A stretch of 64,000 bases of DNA from assembly GCA_930367205.1 (NCBI GenBank), contig OV884009.1, positions 39,193,841-39,257,840 on the forward strand. Direction: 5' to 3'. The DNA comes from Acanthosoma haemorrhoidale. Taxonomy: Eukaryota > Arthropoda > Insecta > Hemiptera > Acanthosomatidae. The position numbers and the translations under genes were made by a program. The notes below the pieces were generated by a model. It did no database searches, was not told the origin of the DNA, and worked only from the letters and a program-made list of their open reading frames with translations. Positions 25,015 through 37,369 of the stretch are shown one piece after another; positions within the stretch are counted from its first letter, which is position 1; the number at the start of each line of letters is the position of its first letter.

Positions 25015-26640
25015 CATATTTTTCTCTGTTTGAGAATGTTGCAGTTTTTTAATTCTGAACTACGTTAGCAAAAATATGACTAATGAATGGAATTCAGACA
25101 GAGTCACCACCCTTGGAAGCCCATCTGTCACCGAAGCAACGAGTTATTAGAATGCTAAGTAAAAGTAACTAAGCGATCTTTGCGCTTTGATGTCATAGGC
25201 CACTTTTAAATTTTACAGATATGATTTTTCAAAATCTATTGGCATAATAAAAAAAAAAATTCATCTTAACCAATCGTCCATATTTTTGATGACTAATTTC
25301 TAAATTGACGTGAAACGTTTTTTAGGAACACTTAAGCCTCATTTATTTCATTTGGTTAGATATTAAATCATAACAGAGCTGTGAGTTGAACAAGCTTCAT
25401 TCGTAAAATAGTAAACACTTGGTAGAAAATAGCGAATTTCTCACCATTGCCCATAAAACCACTTAAATACTTGAATAACATATTTAATGTTGATACAGAG
25501 GCATTAGAAAAAATACGTTCTAATACCTCTGCACTTTAGTGCAAAGGATTATTATAAACAGAACATGCCACACTTAACATGCTTGTCAAATACAGTCAGG
25601 CAAGCATTATGCAATAAACACAACTTAAGACTGAAAAAAAACAATAACTACAAAATAAGGAAAACACATAAATATATGGCATATATTTGAAATTGGTACT
25701 CTATACATAATATTATTTAAACATACTACATTTAGGTATATATTTACATTAGTTTATTTTGTGCAATGTCATTTGGTTATTTGCTAAAGCAAGTATGTAA
25801 TATTTGCTACATACATTATTAGTTCAGCAGCATTCAATCAGTTTTTTGTTTATTTAAAAATCAAAAGTATACGAAGTCCTGTCATAGTAAGACATATTTG
25901 AAGGATACAAAATACTACAATACCTAACACCGACTTTATAAATGGAATAAAATAAAAAATTCAAATTCTATTCTAATCCATCGTTAGTAACAGTTTGCTT
26001 GTTCAGTTTATTTGTTCTTGTTTGTACTGTAATTATAATTACCAATTATTTAGTATAGCAAAATAGTAACTTATACAATGCAGCCAGGAACTTGTTTTGT
26101 AAAACGGCATAATGTTTGAGCCATGAGAAGAGTGGGTTGATTTTTTAAATTAGCCTACATATTCAGATTTTCTCTAAACATTTTTTATCCATTTAAGTTT
26201 TTATCTCATTCCTAACGAAAAATCAATCTAGGATATCAAGAAAAGGAAATGGTTATACAGCTACGGGAATGATGAAAACAATTGGAATAGGAGTAACAAG
26301 CAAGAATATAGCTAAGAAAAATCTTGAAGTAGCAGCACTAATAAAAATATTTAAATAGTACCAAAAGGGAATTACGGAAGTGAACCCGCACTAGGAAATA
26401 AGTGGGTACTGCCCGATAACTGGGGAGTTGGTCATGACATCATTGTGTTATGCAGATAAGTAATAATTTTCCCTACAAAAAGTTATCAGCCAGATCCATT
26501 GTCATTTGTTTTTACTGCAATTATATAATATACGAGGTTCTAGTCAGTACGGGGGCAAGCACACGGGCCATATTTCCGGATTAAACGGTTAGTGTGGTGT
26601 TTATAGTTCACAAGTATGAAACTTGTTGTTTGTACTACTG
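25015..26640. other. AT-rich stretch, one hairpin pair
   Basis: No coding signal was recognised. Two adjacent hairpins lie at 25496-25543 and are described under findings. The rest looks like intergenic or intronic DNA. Confidence 0.4.
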
Positions 26641-26645
26641 GTAAT

Positions 26646-28700
26646 CAACTTTATTATGATAAACTCACAATCTGCCTCATTGAGCAATAAGTAATTGTGA
26701 TGAATGATCTCATTCATACCATATTTACAATTTTCGTTCACTCGCTCATTGATACAGTATTTACAAACAGCCAAGAGACTTCCTAAGTCCACATGGTTGT
26801 CACTTCCCTCACATGGGAAAAAGGAAGCGGAGTCTTGGGAAGTCTCCCACTGTCATCCATCAGTCGCGTCACCGGATACGAGCCAGTGGAGGGTGACCAA
26901 GAGCCACAGACTCTAAGGACATAATTAGAGAAACTAGCCATTACCAGGACTCCCACTGTCACGTATTTATAGCAGGTCACGATGCCACTGCCATTTTAGT
27001 CTCCGAGGAGGATTATAGGGATGAGTGGTGCAGTGGTGCAGTGCAATGGGGTTAGGGTGGTTGGATAGGTTACTATGGAATTTCATGAACTTGGAAGGGA
27101 TGAGTTCACGAATGTAGGGTATATTAATATCATTATGAAGAGTTTTGTTGCTGACGTAATAAGGGACATTTACTATTGTTCTCAGAACGTTTTATTGAAA
27201 GGATTGGATACGCTTGATGCTCGACTTTTTTGCTGCCCCCATAGCTCTATTCGGTCTGTATGTTCAGATTGACTTAAGTATAACATTGTAGATTAGTAAT
27301 TTATTTTCAATTGAGTGATGGGATGTCCATCGAAGTAGTATGTACAGTTGTCCAAAGTGTCTGTTTAGTGCTTGTATTTTTAGCCTCTCCTGTGGGTTCG
27401 ATGTCTGAATTTTGTCGAGGTGGAAGCCTAGATTCCGTACTGTTTCGGATACAGGAAAGAAATAGAATTAAAAGAAACTAGTGTACAGGAATTGGGGCAG
27501 AGGGTAAAGGTAATGTAGGAACATTTTGCGTCATTAACTTTAATTCGCCATTGGTTGCACCTATTCTTGATCTCATCAAGGTGTTTATGAAAGTGATGGG
27601 ATCCTATATCGTGGTCTGGTTGGAACAATTGGATGAATAATGCCGTGTCATCTGCAAATGTTGCCAAGAATGTATTGGAGTAGAGGGGACATCAGCAGTG
27701 TATAGATTATAGAGGGTGGGGCCCAGGACGCTGCCCTGTGGAACTCTTGATTTTATGGGATAGCATTTAAAATATTCTAAGCCAACAGTGAACTTGGAAG
27801 AAGCGGCTTGAAAGGTAGGACTGTAGGATTAGGAAAGGATCTGGGTAAATATCTTTTGAGCTTTTAACGCAAACCTGCGTGCCAAACTCTGTCAATAGCT
27901 TGAGCTATGTCCAGAAAGGCAGCAATGCAATACTGTTCGGTTTCAAGGGTGGAGTATATGTGTTCAACAATTCCTTGCGGAGCAGTGAATGTCGTAGGCA
28001 GAAACCAAACTGGTGAGTAGAAAACGGTTTTTGGATTCAACAATTGTAAGTAGACGTTTTAAAAGGAATTTTTCAAATATTTTTGAGAGGATAGAGAGTA
28101 GGCTAATTGGACGGTAAGATGAGTTGTCACAAAGTAAGAAAACAAGTCACTTCACTTAAAAAATATTTTTAGAATATTATTTTATTAAGGAATGAACTTT
28201 TTACCGAGACCCCTAACTCTAAAACCTTCTCACCGCCCCAAAGCGATTTACCAAACCCGGTAAGTAGCACAATAATGGAATGTTTCAAGAGGAGAGGAAA
28301 GTGCGTCGTTTGGATAATGCAATTATAAATTTAGGTGAGGCAGATTATAGCTGTAGGAGGAAGTTGTATAATTTATGGCTGAGGAGTAAGGAAATCATAT
28401 CCAGGGGATTTTCGGTAAGCTAATTTTTCAGAAGATATATGACCTCAGAGGTGTTAACGGCGTTTGGTGGAAGTGAGAGAGGGATAGGTGAAATGAGGAA
28501 ATTTTCAACAGCTATGCGATGTGTATTGTTTTGAAGAGAAAGGTGAGGAGTGAAAGTACGGGAAAGATGCAAAGCGACTTCTTCTGACCTTTCGCTATCC
28601 AAAGCCACCCAGGACCCATCATCCCAACGGAGTGGGTGTGAAACAGGATGATATTTTAGGATTTTTTTAGAATCCCAGTCAGATTCCACAGGTTATCTAT
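26646..28700 (-). mobile_element. LINE-A, longest copy (RT to 3' end), interrupted by repeat D
   Basis: This is the most complete LINE-A in the window. In minus sense, 28689-28420 encodes the pre-RT linker and N-terminal RT edge (DDGSWVALDSERSEEVALHL, then LSRTFTPHL and a P-IPLS--VN-SEV motif). Next come the fingers to a TGFGKS block near 28250 (usually kPGKp), an inserted repeat D, and YRPISLLSILSKIFEK at 28118-28071. The palm A motif is AFLDIAQAIDRVWH near 27940-27900. The catalytic box is intact as FADDTALF near 27660-27640, followed by RIKVNDAKCSYITFTL. The C-terminal domain runs to about 27010 and the 3' UTR to 26646. Multiple frameshifts and stops make it inactive. The endonuclease is missing. 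Confidence 0.9.
28141..28246 (-). repeat. Repeat D copy 1, inserted in LINE-A
   Basis: About 100 bp split the LINE-A RT between the GKS and YRPIS blocks. In minus sense they begin ggggcggtgagaaggtttta and end in an AATAAA-like, A-rich tail. A short ctttg word is present at both junctions and could be a target duplication. A second copy lies at 29361-29422 in the opposite orientation. Confidence 0.7.
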
Positions 28701-28709
28701 CCCTGGTAG

Positions 28710-29360
28710 ACAGAGATTGTTTGTCTGTAACAGATATGATCACTGTGATTTGTGGCGTATTACTAGGGTGCGGAGCATTACAACATTACTCGATAGATGT
28801 AATTGAGGCATTAGCGGTTATTGCTGGTGGTTTTCGGAAGTGGATTGGATTCTTCTCTATTCATGTAGCCACACATATTGAAACACAAAGCTAAGTGAAC
28901 ACAGAGTCAGGATAAATCACTAGGTTGGCTGAGAATTGAACCTGGGTCTTTGTTAGTAATGGTTTGTATAAATAGAAGAATGTAACTAATCATTCAGCAT
29001 TAGGGTTGGACGAAAGCAGTAATTAATAATTAAAATCTATATATACTATAACACCTATGATCCATTATAACGAGCTAAACTTTTGCCTTTACTAAAGTAC
29101 AATTCCATGGCTGTTGGAGTTTATTTGTATTGTATTGTTTGATCCTTCAATTTAGTTAACATATCCAATTGCGATTTGGTCGAGTAGGATAAGCAGCACT
29201 GGGCAGAAAATAGTTTTGCATTTTGGATGTCTTCGAAAAATATAAAACTAACAGACAAATCAACGATTATTCTCAACCGGAGTATGCCATTAACTCAATT
29301 CACGGGGCAAGCTCTATGAGCAAATGTTGAAAAAAATATGATATATGCATTCTTTTATTG
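28710..29360. other. Stretch without recognisable gene
   Basis: Nothing clearly coding was found. A patch at 28920-28950 resembles a tRNA T-arm on the minus strand (ggttcaattctc), but no cloverleaf can be built around it. It could be an old tRNA-derived SINE. Confidence 0.35.
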
Positions 29361-29422
29361 AACAATCTGGGGCGGTGAGAAGGTTTTAGAGTTAGGGGTT
29401 CTGGTAAAAATTCATTCCTTAA
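29361..29422 (+). repeat. Repeat D copy 2
   Basis: It matches 28246-28180 in inverse orientation, sharing ggcggtgagaaggttttaga and the tail cattccttaataaaa. It is bounded by a perfect 12-bp inverted pair, cattcttttatt (29349-29360) and aataaaagaatg (29411-29422). Confidence 0.75.
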
Positions 29423-29560
29423 TAAAAGAATGTATGAATGAGCGAGCGAATGAAAATTGTAAATTGGTATGAATGAGATCATTTATCACAATTACTTATA
29501 GCCGATTGCGGCAGATTGTAATTTTATTATAATAACGTTGTTGTTAAAAAATAAAATAAA
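29423..29560 (+). mobile_element. LINE-A 3' terminal fragment
   Basis: It starts abruptly after repeat D with tatgaatgagcgagcgaatg, then the conserved 3' terminus to cggcagattgtaattttatt. The terminal hairpin is degraded here. Confidence 0.85.
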
Positions 29561-29759
29561 GTAAATAAAAGAATATTCAAAAAATTTGTTTGAAGTAAAG
29601 TAACTTGTTTCTTTTCAATAAAGGGCTGTGTTTACCTTATTTTATCCTTTGTGTTATTGGGTAAGCAAAAACTTAAACTTTTATCATCATTCACTATAGG
29701 GATTTCTAGTGTAACTGACTACTTAATAATGTAGTCAAAGTTTTTTCTTTAATTTTAAT

Positions 29760-30665
29760 TTAAAAACCGGTTTTGACGGTCGAACAAGTAGCCCGTGTTG
29801 TTGGTTTACTGGAAACGGTCTAAGCCAATGATATGCAGCCCGAGCATTTTTACTTAAACTACTGTTCAAAGAGAAATTACACGTGACTGTACATACGCAG
29901 ACCTGGTTTAGGTCGGTCACGAGTGACAGAGCCAAGAGATGCTCTGCACACGCTTCATAATCGGTTTTCAACTGCTACCAAGACTAGTAAACATCTTCGT
30001 GTAACTCCGGGTAGTAGCAACACGTGCAGAAGCTCTTATAACAAGACTTTCTGTAGTGAATTTAAACCCTGAAAGTATTGGGGCTATTGCTGAGCAGAGA
30101 ACACCGTAGAGCTCGTTTGGAATTTGCTCGGAAACACCTTATGTGGACTGAAAACGATTAGAGCAACGAGTTGTTTTCAGATGATGAGTCCTGCTGCTCT
30201 TCTTAGACACCAGGTAAAAGGATCAGCGTTTACCGAAGGCCTGGTGACACAGACTTACTCTTAATGCTGATTTGCATGTGAAGTGAGGGAAATTATCCAG
30301 GACTAAAGTAATCTCCTTTTCTACATTTATTAGCAAAATTTTTATTTGTATGAAGGATAATACGAGACCACACGTGGCAAGGTTTGTTTTGCGATATCTC
30401 AGTAATGTGGATATACGGGCTTTGAAGCGGTTAGCTCGTAGCATGGTATTAAATTCTATTGAGTACATGTAGGACGAGCTTAGCAGATGTGTAAGACGTA
30501 AGGTTTGACTACCCTCTTTCACCATTCAACTTACACGAGTTAATAACTTCTTAGATACGTGGGAAGATATAAATCAAAAGGTTACAGCACACTTGATGAG
30601 AGGCATGCCTCGAAGAGTTAAGGCAATGATTCAAGGCAGGGAAGGAATTACCCGGTATTAAAACG
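29760..30665 (+). mobile_element. Tc1/mariner-superfamily transposase relic (Tc1-like)
   Basis: Plus-strand frames with several shifts match a Tc1-like transposase in order. The N-terminal helix-turn-helix part ends in RRPGLGRSRVTEPRDALHTL near 29895-29955 (family GRPR/GRSrvT hinge). Next come ARLEFARKHLMWTEND near 30115-30165 and LFSDDES near 30175 (catalytic D region, wSDE). 'RISVYRRPGD' follows near 30222. 'DNTRPHVARFVLRYLS' at 30355-30405 is the second catalytic block (DNARPH). The final block has a MPRRVKAMIQGREGITRY pattern near 30605-30660. These enzymes cut and paste DNA at TA sites using a DD34E triad. No terminal inverted repeats were recognised, and stops rule out activity. Confidence 0.82.
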
Positions 30666-30669
30666 TAAT

Positions 30670-33600
30670 TATTTTTGATTAAACAGAAGAATTTTTATAA
30701 AATAATATTTATACCGCTTTATTACTGAAAACGTTTAATATTAATTAAAAAAGTTTTGAAAGGCGAAATAATTTTAAAAGGAAGCAAACATATTAAATTT
30801 TGTAAAAGTGCTACTTTTTTTTATATGAGCAGTGCATAAAACGAATAATGCTGCTAATAATGAAATAACTGGAATTTTTTTTAACATGAAAAGAAAGAAG
30901 TATGGACAGTGACTTTTAATTTAAAGTTTTTTTTTTGCTTTAAATTGTGTTGTCGTTGTTCAAAGGATTTATTCATACAAGCTAATTCGTTGCGAGTATC
31001 AATTACGGCGTTTATTCATACCCGACTAATATTCATTTGTACGTAAGGACAAATTGTTTTTTCAGGAAAAAAATTGTGTTGACGACTATTTTATTAAGTA
31101 ATTCTCTGAATGCCTGAACTTGTGCTTGGGCAGATTTCAATTTAAAGCTATTATTTTCATTAATATTGCCTCCTTTAAACGAATCGTTATAAGCTGTATG
31201 ATAATCATTTCGCGGATCGTTTAATCTGATGGGAAACAATCCTCTCTATTTTCCTCCAATGTTCCTTTTGTTTTTCCCCTTTTTGAATTACTGCAATATT
31301 ATATTTTGTGATTTGCATCCGAGGCAATCTTGGTACCCTTCTTGCGCGTGTTTCATAATTCTGTATTGTACGATTCATTTTTGGTACAGAAGTTTAGTGA
31401 ACTAAATTTTCCAACGTTTCATTAATTATCTGAATTATGATTTTATTTTTTATACTATGCATAGAATTCCCTTTTATAGTTATTATTATAATGAGTGTTA
31501 TAGTATTAACTTTGTATATCGTTATATTTAGTTATAATTTATATTTATACACCGTATATAGGTATATTATCTATCTATCGATTGGAGTCGTAATTTCCAT
31601 AATTGTGGATATTGAACTTTTCTGATCGGATCACCCATTAGAGCTTTATAAAAAAAACTATACAATTTAATTAAATTTTAAAATTCACTTAACGTATCTG
31701 ATTTGAAAGTATCACTTACAGGACATTTACGTATCCAAGACTTGCACTCCAATTTGATTATTTGGAAGAATTATCACTTCTTCTGGCTTCATAAATATTC
31801 AGTTGAATAAAAGTCATTTGATTCTATTCCTTTTTCGTATTCTTGAGGTAATCTGATCCTTTGAATTATTCTAGACCTACTCTGACCTTGGTCAGTGGGC
31901 GAGTTAAACTGTAGAATATCTAAATATCTAATATTATAGAATTAATTTAAAGATAAAGATTTAAAGCCTTTGAATCTTTTTAAAGACTATTTAACATGCG
32001 TGGGAATCGAACCTGAACAGACACGAGTCTCCTCAAAGTAAAGTAGGATAAAAAACGCAACGTTAGAAATACTGTTATACCATGAAAAATGTACAATCAT
32101 TTATTTTTCAAGCGTATTTTTCAATAAAAATGTAATTTATTTTAAAAATAATCTATCTTAGTATACTTGGATATGATGAGTTCATAGGCAAGGACACGTG
32201 AGTCATGTTTTGTTCAAAATGGTAATTTTTCAAACTAGACAAAAACCAAGGCAACATCATGCGTAATATACAGTAAGTAAATTTCAAAAAGAGTTATTAA
32301 GTTCGAAAAATTAATAGGTTATATTGCCAAGCTCAAAAGGAGAGGTTCTACTTTTGTTCTGATATCGGGTGATCATCCTTCATCATTCCGGTCGTAAAAA
32401 TGATTCTAAAACTAAAATTAACGTTTGTATCTTCCACAATAACCTTAGATCTGCTGATAAGTTTTTATTTGAAAGAAAATCAAAGCGATAAGTCTTGAAA
32501 AAAAACGTGAATGAAATTCTAAACCATTTCGTTAACTTAAGTTTTTTTTCTTTTTCTTTTTTTCTTTTCTTATCTCCTGCTAACAAGCTATTCAAACATT
32601 CAAAGTTCTGCATAAAGTTCTGCAACAAAACATTCCATTCAAAAGGTACCTACCATGGGAGGAAGTTTAATAAATTTTATTAAATCAGTTTTTATATAGA
32701 TAGAATATATATATATAGATAGAATTTTATTAAATTAGACATTTATACTTCTTTAAAAAAGAACTTCAGTAAAAATAACGAGTTATTAAATACAATGAAG
32801 TTATTTCGATAAAAAATACCGTTTCGTTTTTTCGCTATGATTAATTATTTTTTTAATTAGGTTTTAAGACGCTCACTCAAAGTCTCATATCTCTCGATAC
32901 TGTTAAATAACTTTGTTTTAGTTTATATATTTATGGAAAGAAATTATATCCGGTTTTTTATGGTGAGAAGAATGAAGCATGAAGTGGTGAAGTTCACGCG
33001 GTTAAAACACTATTGCTGTACGTCACGAGTAAGTGAAATGAAGAGACAGGTTTCAGCTACTGGGGGGTTAATTAAAGTTCGTAAAACTGACACTGAATGG
33101 AACTGAAGGTTCCGAAAAAAGGCCGTTTTGAAAAAAGCTGGAACGTGAAAGTTATAATACACATTAACACAGTAAATTTTCATTACGAGGAAAAAGGTTC
33201 TGCCATAAATTATTTCAATAGTCAACATCCAAGTTTATTTTTTTTTTTATTAATTTTATTCATTCCCTGTTTTAATTTATCCCAGTGACCTTTCAAGGCC
33301 TCTTACCCGTAGTAACAATCAACAATTAATTTGAATTCGCGTATGTTGGCATGGATAGCGAAATTACGAACATGAAGGACAAAGTAGGCGAAGGAAGTTG
33401 GAATCACAGCAAATGAGATCGCAGTTTTGTACATGTGTATTGAAAATTGGCCATGTAATCGTTTAATATGATGATTTACGGCAGTGGTCACCAATATATT
33501 TTCCAAGCTTCCGTTTCAAAACCTTCTCAAACTAATGATGTTATAGAAGCTTAAGCCTTCCCACCCCAACTCCCTTCACCACACCACGCTACAAACTACT

Positions 33601-33700
33601 ATACCTACTTTATTAAACTATGCCTGCGTTGCTCAGTAAATATTTTCTTGTGAAACACAGTGGATACCATTGAAATCAACCTCATAAATACCAAATCTAA
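30670..33700. other. AT-rich stretch without recognisable gene
   Basis: No coding signal was recognised in 3 kb. It contains a pyrimidine run at 32540-32575, a short repeat with tatagatagaat near 32694-32725 and many A/T runs. Confidence 0.4.
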
Positions 33701-33857
33701 TGTAGTTCAATCAAAGCAAACGTATAGCGATTTGTGGCACCTAAAATTTGTTTCAAAGTTATATAGTTTTCTTGTGGAAAAATGTTATGTATTCTGTGTG
33801 CCCGAAGAAGCAGATAACGAAATATGTCGAATTGTGTTAACCATATAATTTTTATTC

Positions 33858-34312
33858 TCAAAGAGCTATGGAGGACAGCAAAACGGCCCCTTATTACGTC
33901 AGAAACAATACCCTCCATAACAATATTATTATACCCTAAATTCTTGAACTCATCCCTTCCAAGCTCATGAAATTCCATAGTAACCTTTTCAACCACCCTA
34001 ATCCTAAAGCGGCAGTGGCCTCGTCCCCTGATATAAATACGTGACAGTGGGAATCCTGACAAAGGCCAGTTTCTGAAATCATGTCCTGAAAGCCACAGAC
34101 ATCTCGCGCTCTTGGTCAGCCTCCACTGGCTCGTATCCGGTGACGCGACTGATGGATGAGCGTGGGGGACTTCCCAAGACTCCTCTTTCGTGTATTAATG
34201 AGCGAGTGAATGAAGAATTGTAAATATGGTATGAATGAGAACATTGAACACAATTACTTATGGCCCAATAAGGCAGATTGCAATTTTATCACAATAAACA
34301 TTTTATTATTCT
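33858..34312 (+). mobile_element. LINE-A, 5'-truncated and internally deleted
   Basis: After gagctatgg-gacagcaaa the copy jumps directly to ccccttattacgtcag, skipping about 60-70 nt present in the copy at 52118. It then continues through the RT C-terminus (LELIPSKLMKFH), the 3' UTR block with cgtatccggtgacgcgactg, and the 3' terminus with caataaggcagattgcaatt. The 121-codon minus frame over it is an antisense shadow. Confidence 0.88.
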
Positions 34313-34314
34313 CA

Positions 34315-36085
34315 AATATTTCTGGCACACAATCTCTTAGAATATCTGCATCACTATATGTGGCGTCATATGTTCGGTGTAAAATACGAAAAGAAGCCTC
34401 TGACAATTTGCTTTATTTAGTCGTGGATCGGTTTATGATTCGTGCAGTTGTTACGTAGTTTGTACATTATCAATTCTGAATTTGCAATTTGTATCGTAGG
34501 GGAAGTTGCGCGGGTTAACTATACACCTGTATAGAACACGTTGTCCACTCAAACATTATTTGTGTGATCAGTTGTGACTCAACAACTTTGAGTCTGAAGT
34601 TAAAACTGTCATTAAATGCGAATTCGTAATTGGCTTGCAACTCCAGTTTCATATGGAGGGATAATATTTGCCCTGAAAGTTTCCCCAGTGGTTAATTAGA
34701 TTTTCTGGATTGAAACGACCTAGTGAAAAACATTATGAAAATAAATTACTTGTGATTGAAACATAAATATTTTGTGTCATATTAGAAAATGGAACAAATT
34801 AAAAATCTGATTAGTAATATGTATTATGCTTAGTGGATTATTATTACATTGTTTTTGTTCTAAACCCCTGGTTATTCATTCATTGTGAAATATATACAAG
34901 CATGTTCATTGGTTAGGACGGGCGCCTGGTACTGCATCTGAGGTAAATTTTAAGGATTGCCTAATGCTAACAAATGTTGGAAAAAAAAACAATGCAAAAG
35001 GTGATAGGGCTCATATACGTTTTTTTTTTTTTGCAGAAAACGTTTCCACGACCCTAACGAAAACCTAAAATCATTCACAATTGATTTGATTTGATCATTA
35101 AAGCGTACTTTTTTCAGCATGAGAGATGTATCTGGTTATTATATAAATGAAAATTGGTCTCGTATTGTAAACATTTGAAATCACTTGACACGGAATGACA
35201 CACATGGAGATTGTCAACTGCAATCTCAATGGAATGTCACTGAGACAAAAAAGAACGGAAATGAGCGCATGTAGATAAAATGTCGACCATTTTTCAGTTG
35301 CAAGTTGGAGGGGGGTGGGATGGGGGAGCAGAAGGGATAGCAATTGTAAATCACTGCTTTTATTACACCCCCAAACAATGTTAAAGCTAAATTTTCAAAA
35401 GAGAACAATAGAAACAATGGTTGCACATTTTAATAAGTTTGGAAACAATGAGAGGAAACTGTAAGATCCATGGATGAATTGTCTCAGCGATTTTCTTTGA
35501 TGTCTCATTTTCCTTGAAAACTGTTTCAATCCTAATTCCTTTTATTCAACAGAGGTAGATAATGTTTTCGTTATTTGATTGTTTTGTTGTTATACTTGCA
35601 TAATTTTCATCATTCATTATTTGACATAATTAAGTGAAAGGAGACATAAAATTCTAAAACTCAAAGTTAATTATTATTACGTCACAGAAACCATCCACGG
35701 GGTTTATTCCTGCCCGGAACATTCAATAGTGGGATCTGGGTTTCATCTTAGGTACACTTAAATATTTTTTCGGGTTTCCTTGCTGTTTTGTTTTTTTAAC
35801 AAAAACCTTTATGCATCACTCGATTGTCGCTCAGTTTACCCGCATGTTACGCTTTTCGCGGTCCTCGTTGTAAATATGTATTGGGGGTCCAATATGATAT
35901 TGGGAAGACAGGAATATACTGATCAAAATAATGCTTAAATCCAATAAATCTGTCATCAACGTTGCATTTACAAGTTTTGCGCGGAATATAAAAGGTATTG
36001 CCTATGAAACTTTAACCTGGTGCCGCTGAGCCATAAACAATGAATAGCAGCCCACGGGTAATATTCTAGAGCCATATATTGTCAA
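34315..36085. other. AT-rich stretch without recognisable gene
   Basis: No confident gene was found. Short patches at 34490-34740 and 35690-36060 are slightly GC-richer, but no frame is sustained. Confidence 0.4.
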
Positions 36086-36089
36086 AATG

Positions 36090-36535
36090 TTTTTTGTGAT
36101 AAAATTACAATCTGCCTTTTATTGGGCAATAAGTAACTGTGATCAATGTTCTCATTAATAGAATATTTACAGTTCTTCATTCACTCGCTCATACACACAG
36201 TGTTGAGAGACCACCCTAATCCACATGGTTGTCACTTCCCTCACATGGGAAATAGGAAGCGGAGTCTTGGGAAGTCTCCCACTGTCATCCATCAGTCGCG
36301 TCACCGGATACGAGCCAGTGGAGGGTGACCAAGAGCCACAGACTCTAAGGGCATAATTAGAGAAACTAGCCATTACTAGGACTCCCACTGTCACGTATTT
36401 ATAGCAGGTCACGAGGCCAATGCCGTTTTAGTCTCCGAGGAGGATTATAGGGATGTAATGACTGTGCTAGGGGATCAAGGTGGTTAGATAAGTTTCGATG
36501 GAATTTAATTAACTTGGAAGGGATGAGTTCACCTA
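36090..36535 (-). mobile_element. LINE-A 3' UTR and end, 5'-truncated
   Basis: The 3' terminus is at 36095-36180, followed (minus sense, moving 5') by the 3' UTR blocks shared with 26790-27060, such as cgcgtcaccggatacgagcc. The copy breaks off within the RT C-terminal codons near 36535. Confidence 0.9.
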
Positions 36536-37090
36536 ATTAAAAAAAAAATCCCCGTAAATATCGTTTTTAAGTGGGGCATCAAATTATAATATCGACGTCA
36601 AGATTTAGAATACATTTTTTTTTATTGGTATTTAGTGGAATATCAGACCTCATCACCATTTACTATCTACAGTACCTTGTACAGATACGATGATGTACAT
36701 AAGATAAATAAAATATACTATATGTATATACATATCACATAAGAACCACGGCAAACTGATGGTGCCTCTACCGGACCAAAAAATGTACTAGATTACTAAA
36801 ATTCAAAACCCATAAGTTTTATTGAAAATTTAATTTACGACATCCATAACCTTGAAATTTATGCGATTATTGGGTTGTCCGGTTTTTTTTTAACCTAAAC
36901 ATCACAGCTACCGTCGTACTGTCTAACTTATTTCAGAAAACTTCAAGTATGAAGGGCAAAGGGAGAAATGAAGCTCCTCATAGGCTGAGGGTATGAGCAG
37001 GAAAAATTCAACCGAAGGAAATGTATATAGAGTATAGAGTATAGAAGGCAGAATATTAGGTATCTGCAGCGATTGGAGGGCTAAGCCTAA

Positions 37091-37347
37091 TGAGTTCCAA
37101 TATTTCAATATACATCTGTAGCTCCGGTGAATAAGAGGTTAAGTCAGAAATTTAAAATTTCAGAGTTTGAATATCTTCCGAAAATCACCTTTCAAAAATT
37201 ATTCGCGATATCTCCGCACTCCGTTTTTGACTGTGTAGATAAGTTTTTGGTTTATTTTCTTTATTTTGGTTTTTTTTTTTACGTTTATTTCATTTTATAT
37301 TTATGATTTTTGAAGAGCGGGCGTCTTTAATGAATAATTATATTTTT
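37091..37347 (+). repeat. Dispersed repeat E, copy 1
   Basis: This pairs with 40342-40625 in direct orientation. Shared blocks run from gttccaatatt through ccggtgaataagaggt, then ttcat/cgc-atatctccgcac, to gaagagcg-gcgtctttat. Arrangement and spacing are similar. There is no coding potential. Confidence 0.75.
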
Positions 37348-37369
37348 TCTCATTTCATTTTATTATTTT

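Noticed and set aside
28920..28950. Second T-arm-like sequence (ggttcaattctc, minus strand)
   Set aside because: No cloverleaf is possible. At best it is an old tRNA-derived SINE, which cannot be shown from one copy.
31990..32035. T-arm-like sequence (gttcgattccca on the minus strand) suggesting a tRNA
   Set aside because: Only two T-stem pairs form, and no acceptor, anticodon or D arm can be placed at the right spacing.
33697..34062. 121-codon minus-strand ORF
   Set aside because: It is antisense to a LINE-A copy, and similar antisense frames occur over other LINE-A copies.
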